Source of the DNA: UBA2040 sp965660955
GTDB taxonomy: Bacteria > Bacteroidota > Bacteroidia > Flavobacteriales_D > Crocinitomicaceae
Length of the DNA stretch: 10,958 bases
Direction of reading: 5' to 3'
Assembly: GCA_965660955.1 (NCBI GenBank)
Contig: CBFIBY010000092.1
Span: forward strand, 1 to 10,958
Shown: positions 7,213-10,958 of the stretch, in pieces
Position numbering within the stretch: the stretch's first letter is position 1
Layout: each line of letters opens with the position of its first letter
Translations under genes and position numbers: made by a program
Notes under the pieces: model-generated
What the model was told of the DNA's origin: nothing
Databases searched by the model: none
What the model saw: the letters and a program-made list of their open reading frames with translations, nothing else

Positions 7213-8160
7213 ATGTCTTTCAAACTCATTTCATCCCCCTTGCAATCGTTCACAGAGTTTCGTTTTCGCAACGCTTTGGATGCGCATTTCGGAGGAATTG
7301 ACACCTACTATGCACCCTATATTCGCTTGAATGGAAAGATGGAAATCAAACCCAATTATGAACGTGATTTATTGCCGCAAAACAATACCGTTCGCGAACT
7401 CATTCCACAAGTAATGACCAACGATCCGGATGAATTTCTATTTGTCGTGAAGTACGTTCAAAGTTTAGGTTATTCAGAACTCAATTGGAATTTAGGTTGT
7501 CCATATCCGATGGTGACAAAGCGTTGTATGGGCTCAGGTTTAATTAACGACCCGAAGCGAATTGATGCCGTGCTGAAGAAGGCACACGAAGAATCCGACA
7601 TAACCGTTTCCATGAAAATGCGTTTGGGATATGATGGTCCGAAAGAGATTTTGGATGTTTTTCCCATCTTAGATAAATATCCGATCAAGAATATTGGAAT
7701 TCATGCTAGAATTGGGAAACAATTGTACAAAGGTGGAGTGGATCTAGTTTCATTTGAAGATTGTCTCGACAAAACCAAACATACTATTTATTACAACGGT
7801 GATATTCGTAGCGTAGCTGATTTCCGACGGTTACAAGATCAATTTTCGTCGATTGAACATTGGATGATTGGTCGCGGAATGATAATTGATCCGTTTTTAC
7901 CTTCTATGATTCAAGCCGATACAGAAGAATATCCTGAAAACAAAAATGAACTCTTCCGCAATTTCATTGATGAATTATTCGAAGGTTATTTGAGTGCTCC
8001 TGGCGGTAAAAGCAATGTGCTGGTGAAAATGAAATCCTATTGGGAGTATTTTGCCGAAGGCTTTGACAATCCGCATAAAGTTTTCAAACAGTTTAAAAAA
8101 GTGAAGACTGGAGAAGAGTATGACGAAGCAGTGATGAAGGTGTTAAACGACGAAATCTAG
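7213..8160 (+). CDS. dus: tRNA-dihydrouridine synthase (Dus family, COG0042)
   Basis: A 315-residue flavoenzyme, the usual Dus length, that reduces specific uridines in tRNA to dihydrouridine with FMN and NADPH in the cytoplasm. I start at ATG 7213, giving MSFKLISSPLQSFTEFRFRN, which aligns with the family's N-terminal FMN-binding 'APMxGxTD' strand; an upstream TTG at 7189 only adds eight residues. Landmarks: ELNWNLGCPYPMV (89-101) with the catalytic Cys96, MGSGLI, SMKMRLGYDG (133-142), IHARIGKQLYKGG (163-175) with the FMN-contacting His, YYNGDIRS (193-200), WMIGRGMIIDPFLP (217-230), and a C-terminal helical tRNA-binding domain (about 240-315). It is complete with no missing key residue. Which uridine it modifies cannot be read from the sequence. 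The gene is monocistronic and ends 18 bp inside the convergent gene. Confidence 0.95.
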   Translation: MSFKLISSPLQSFTEFRFRNALDAHFGGIDTYYAPYIRLNGKMEIKPNYERDLLPQNNTVRELIPQVMTNDPDEFLFVVKYVQSLGYSELNWNLGCPYPMVTKRCMGSGLINDPKRIDAVLKKAHEESDITVSMKMRLGYDGPKEILDVFPILDKYPIKNIGIHARIGKQLYKGGVDLVSFEDCLDKTKHTIYYNGDIRSVADFRRLQDQFSSIEHWMIGRGMIIDPFLPSMIQADTEEYPENKNELFRNFIDELFEGYLSAPGGKSNVLVKMKSYWEYFAEGFDNPHKVFKQFKKVKTGEEYDEAVMKVLNDEI

Positions 8161-9153
8161 CAAAGAAACTTGTCCAACATTTTCCAACCGGAGTTGGTAT
8201 TCTCCATGTTTTAGATCGAATAGTTTGGGGTCAACTTCATAATGACCAAATCCGAATGATTCACGGCCAGATTGTATCGCCGAAACGCTATTTTTTTCGA
8301 AAACTGAAATGGTTAATTCAACATACTCGCTCACATCAATGTACAACCGACTTGATTTTACAATCGGATTAGGATAAATGAAAGCGCTAAATTTTTTGTC
8401 GCCAGAAGATGAAATCGCCTCAAGTTTTGGAGAAGTTGGAGTAGGTGCGGGTTGTGGTGGAACTGGAAGAACGGGTATGGTAAACGTTGGATGGAGATTA
8501 GAAGTTGGATTCGTTTCGGCTTTTAAAAATTCATTAAGCGAGTCCTCTTCTGTTTCAGGAATGTGAAAGTCGCCGTAAATAACTGTTTCCCAGTTGACGC
8601 AGGTTATTTTCCAATCTAGTTTGGAAATTATTTGTGGGTCCCATGGAGAGGTTCCACCATGAGGTTGTTCTGGAAGAATCCATGGAACATCAGTAACCAC
8701 ATTTGAGGAATCACCTTGAAAGGTCACGGGAAGAGAATCAAAGGCATCCGATTCAGCTAACAACGAATCTCGGTTTTCCAAACTATCCAACATCACATTG
8801 GTTTCAATGTTTAATTGCCCCACCAATTCTTTTGTTGGCGTGCTGGAACAACTGAAAAGCGAAAAACCAAAAACGGCGATCAAAGAAAAAATCCAAACGG
8901 CTCGAAAGGCTTGACTATCGCTTTTCCATTTGAAAAAATCGTCATTGATTTGATCCAACTGGAAATTGGTTATGCGGGCACATGGTGTTTTATTTTCGGC
9001 AAATTCTTTGGCAAAAATACTTTTGATTTGAATGGGCGATTTATCGGTGAAGTCGATAACTTCTTTCGTACAAACTTGACAAAATGCCCCGCGTTGAGTT
9101 GGGGTCATTTTCGACCAATCTTCGTGACAAGGTTCTTTAATGGATATCGCCAT
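8143..9153 (-). CDS. Membrane-anchored protein with Cys-rich cytosolic N-terminus and YPNP C-terminal domain
   Basis: A 336-residue protein of unknown function. Residues 8-39 hold 'PCHEDWSKMTP', 'GAFCQVCTKEVIDFT' and later PCARI: Cys9, Cys25, Cys28 and Cys58, spaced like a zinc ribbon. This N-terminal motif recurs in Bacteroidota in front of membrane proteins. Residues 85-101 are one hydrophobic segment (VWIFSLIAVFGFSLF) ending in LFSCSS, which could be a membrane anchor or, less likely this far in, a lipobox. The rest should be periplasmic: an acidic Ser/Asp-rich stretch, a Pro-rich linker (221-243, LPVPPQPAPTPTSPK) and a beta-rich C-terminus from 255 with IYPNPI (259-264), like a T9SS sorting domain. 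The last residues (SLLDFVV) lack the basic ending usual in T9SS cargo. It follows the lipoprotein gene by 83 bp and overlaps the synthase gene tail-to-tail. Confidence 0.8.
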   Translation of the reverse strand: MAISIKEPCHEDWSKMTPTQRGAFCQVCTKEVIDFTDKSPIQIKSIFAKEFAENKTPCARITNFQLDQINDDFFKWKSDSQAFRAVWIFSLIAVFGFSLFSCSSTPTKELVGQLNIETNVMLDSLENRDSLLAESDAFDSLPVTFQGDSSNVVTDVPWILPEQPHGGTSPWDPQIISKLDWKITCVNWETVIYGDFHIPETEEDSLNEFLKAETNPTSNLHPTFTIPVLPVPPQPAPTPTSPKLEAISSSGDKKFSAFIYPNPIVKSSRLYIDVSEYVELTISVFEKNSVSAIQSGRESFGFGHYEVDPKLFDLKHGEYQLRLENVGQVSLLDFVV

Positions 9154-9236
9154 TTAGGTGCTGTACATCCAAAGGACGAAAAAGTTCATGGAGAAGTTGT
9201 TCTATATGAAGGATAAACGGAAACTATTTTTTCGAT

Positions 9237-9677
9237 TTATTTTCGAACGTAAACATGCGAATAACAGTCAAAACATTCATCTCGAAGAACCAAGGTATCC
9301 TGCCCATTAAAATAAAAAGAATCAGATAAAATCTCTTTTTTGGAAAGTGCAGCTCCCGCGTATTTGATCAAATACTCTTCTTCTCCATAGAAAATAGTTT
9401 CACCTAATTGAAAAGAATAGGTGTATTTTGTTTTTTTCTTACCGTTTTTGGACATTTTGTAAATACCTTTATTGGTGTACGAAACGGTCTTCGTATAATT
9501 TTCACTACTAGGAGTTAGAATGCCTCCAGCAAAGCCACCCGACGAATACACCCATTCCCATGTCCCAAATAATCGCTCACATTTTCCATTTGGTATGTCG
9601 ATTTTTTTTCTGCAACTCGATAAAGTCATTGTGCTAAAAAGCAAAAGAACAAAAATCAGAAGAAGTCCATTTTTCAT
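9237..9677 (-). CDS. Small lipoprotein, lipocalin-like
   Basis: A 146-residue protein with a lipoprotein signal peptide: hydrophobic MKNGLLLIFVLLLFSTMTLS and lipobox LSSC, with Cys22 as the acylated residue. After Cys the sequence is basic (RKK) rather than acidic, so it lacks the acidic surface-export tag described for some Bacteroidota lipoproteins; a periplasm-facing position is my inference. 'RLFGTWEWVYSSGGFAGGIL' (35-54) resembles the first strand of lipocalin-like domains in this phylum, followed by alternating beta strands (TKTVSY, GIYKMS, YTYSFQL, EYLIKY, DTLVLRD). Cys33, Cys135 and Cys138 could form a disulfide. It starts 12 bp after the upstream repeat-protein stop, suggesting co-transcription. 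There is no Shine-Dalgarno site. Ligand and role unknown. Confidence 0.8.
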   Translation of the reverse strand: MKNGLLLIFVLLLFSTMTLSSCRKKIDIPNGKCERLFGTWEWVYSSGGFAGGILTPSSENYTKTVSYTNKGIYKMSKNGKKKTKYTYSFQLGETIFYGEEEYLIKYAGAALSKKEILSDSFYFNGQDTLVLRDECFDCYSHVYVRK

Positions 9678-9689
9678 TCGAGTTGAAAA

Positions 9690-10958
9690 TTAATTTTTTA
9701 CAATTTCTATTCGCGCCTTCTTACCTTGGTGTGAACTTATCTCTAAGAAGTAAACGCCTCGTTGGCCTTCAATTTTAATGTCAAAAGTCTGCGTGTCTTT
9801 GTTTACATATTCAGCAATCAATTTCCCTTTTGCATCAAAAACCTTTGTTGTAATTTCAGCATGTGTCGTTCCTAAATCTATTTTCAAGTTTCCGTGTGTA
9901 GGATTCGGATATATTTTGAAGTTAGCACCGAAGTCATTTTCAACTAGACCAACATTGGAAATAGTGAAACAATCAGAAGTATCTGAACAGCCACCTTCCG
10001 TAACAATCACAGCGTAACTTCCATTCGACGAAGCGACAAAAATCTGACTTGTTTCTCCGGGAATTGGAGCGTAATTATTGTTGCAATCCACCCATTGGAA
10101 CATGCCCGTTAAACTCGAAGCTTGTAGAGTAATATCATCGACTTGTGAAGCACTCGCATTGACTGAGTTGATGGTCAAATTCAGTGTAACGATACTATCA
10201 CATCCATTCACTGTGGTGTACATTTCAGAATACGTTCCTGAAGTCGTGTAGGTTGTTCCGTTTACACCCCACGTATATGCCTCACATTCTGTAACCGTGG
10301 AAGTCGTTGTCGATTGTTGGTGAATTGTTAAATCTAAGTTGACAATAGAATCACAGCCGTTTGCATCTGTGTACGTTATACTGTACAATCCTGAACTCGT
10401 ATAGGTGTTTCCAGTCGCTGCCCATGTATACGTGTCGCAGGCTACATCTGTTGTGGTATTTGTTGAACCAGCGTTAATTGTCAAGTTCAGTGTAACTACT
10501 GAATCACAGCCTAAAGCATTCGTCAAAATCGTGCTGTATGTGCCCGATGAACTATACGTCGCTCCATTCGCTGGCCATAGATATGAACTACATGTATTAA
10601 CCGTTTCACTTCCAGTTGAAGGCGCATTTATCGTTAAGTTCAAGGTGACAGTTGAGTCACATCCTTCGGCATTGGTCAAGGTAGTTCCATACGTCCCCGA
10701 ACTCCCGTAAGTCGTTCCGTTGGCTGGCCATGTATAAGAAGTACAGCTAGTTATCGTTTCTGAACCCGAACTTGGATTCGTGATGGTTAAGGCTAAATTG
10801 AGCAAAGAATCACAACCTGATGAATTCACAACGGTTGTCGAATAGTTACCGGAAACAGCATACGTTTGTGAATTGGCGTACCATTGATAAGGGCCACAAG
10901 AAGTAATTACTTGATTGTCGACAGGTGTTTGGTTAATATTCAAATTCAAGTTCATGAT
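9690..10958 (-). CDS. T9SS-exported repeat protein, C-terminal 423 residues (5' end beyond window)
   Basis: The frame is open to the window edge. The Met at 10955 is an internal residue, not a start: it sits in 'IMNLNLNI', which is the tail of another repeat (compare TVTLNLTI). Five complete 51-residue repeats follow, each with a Cys at position 13 and another at 41 (TSCTSYTW ... GCDSTVTLNLTI), probably a disulfide-linked Ig/beta-sandwich unit. Next is an Ig-like domain (FQWVDCNNNYAPIPGETSQ, GSYAVIVTEGGCSDTS) common in Bacteroidota surface proteins, then a T9SS type A sorting domain with KIYPNPTHGNLKI and a basic end (KKARIEIVKN). Expected to be secreted through the outer membrane and anchored at the surface or released. 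An adhesin role is plausible from the family type but not shown. Total length cannot be judged. Confidence 0.88.
   Translation of the reverse strand: MMNLNLNINQTPVDNQVITSCGPYQWYANSQTYAVSGNYSTTVVNSSGCDSLLNLALTITNPSSGSETITSCTSYTWPANGTTYGSSGTYGTTLTNAEGCDSTVTLNLTINAPSTGSETVNTCSSYLWPANGATYSSSGTYSTILTNALGCDSVVTLNLTINAGSTNTTTDVACDTYTWAATGNTYTSSGLYSITYTDANGCDSIVNLDLTIHQQSTTTSTVTECEAYTWGVNGTTYTTSGTYSEMYTTVNGCDSIVTLNLTINSVNASASQVDDITLQASSLTGMFQWVDCNNNYAPIPGETSQIFVASSNGSYAVIVTEGGCSDTSDCFTISNVGLVENDFGANFKIYPNPTHGNLKIDLGTTHAEITTKVFDAKGKLIAEYVNKDTQTFDIKIEGQRGVYFLEISSHQGKKARIEIVKN
10170..10934 (-). repeat. Five tandem 153-bp coding repeats
   Basis: Units run 10782-10934, 10629-10781, 10476-10628, 10323-10475 and 10170-10322, each exactly 51 codons with no gaps between them. 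The two at 10629-10781 and 10476-10628 are most alike (PS-GSET, W-PANG-TY, SGTY). The first, nearest the window edge, is the most divergent (CGPYQWYANSQTY). The array continues beyond the window, since the last eight residues of another unit precede it. Confidence 0.9.

Noticed and set aside
9778..10710. Plus-strand open frames of 79 and 101 codons opposite the repeat protein
   Set aside because: They are antisense shadows produced by the biased codon use of the repeats.
10170..10934. Regular repeats considered as a CRISPR array
   Set aside because: The 153-bp units are in-frame protein-coding repeats with conserved residues and no spacer-like segments.
10955..10958. ATG at 10955 as the start of the repeat protein
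   Set aside because: The frame stays open to the window edge, the Met lies within a repeat tail (IMNLNLNI), and no signal peptide follows, although the T9SS domain requires one.

Overview
The window looks like chromosomal DNA of a member of the Bacteroidota, most likely Flavobacteriales. I infer this from A+T-rich sequence, absence of Shine-Dalgarno sites before clear starts, promoter elements close to the Bacteroidota -7 box TAnnTTTG, and several proteins ending in 'YPNP' type IX secretion (T9SS) C-terminal domains. Genus was not determined. I see no transposase, integrase, rRNA, tRNA or CRISPR array.

Layout. Positions 1-1368 (-) hold an exported protein with an N-terminal OmpA-like peptidoglycan-binding domain; its 3' end lies beyond the window. 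A divergent 351-bp regulatory gap (1369-1719) separates it from 1720-4983 (+), a T9SS-exported protein in which a complete 'choice-of-anchor I' beta-propeller-like domain appears to be inserted into a PhoX-type alkaline phosphatase fold. A strong terminator follows. Next, 5063-6943 (+) is a di-heme cytochrome c peroxidase fused to an N-terminal imelysin/EfeO-like helical domain. A 200-bp stretch with a coding-like but frame-broken fragment and a second terminator leads to 7213-8160 (+), a tRNA-dihydrouridine synthase.

The right third is on the minus strand and converges on the synthase with an 18-bp overlap: 8143-9153 is a membrane protein with a cytosolic Cys-rich N-terminus, 9237-9677 a small lipoprotein, and 9690-10958 the C-terminal part of a large T9SS-exported protein with 51-residue repeats (5' end beyond the window).

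How the genes fit together. Most products act in the cell envelope or outside: peptidoglycan anchoring, extracellular phosphatase, periplasmic heme peroxidase, lipoprotein, repeat adhesin. The synthase is a housekeeping tRNA-modification enzyme. The phosphatase and peroxidase lie in the same direction but are separated by a terminator, so a shared job is only a possibility. The most unusual architectures are the nested phosphatase and the imelysin-peroxidase fusion, which joins in one chain two activities that the EfeO/EfeB iron-uptake system keeps on separate proteins.
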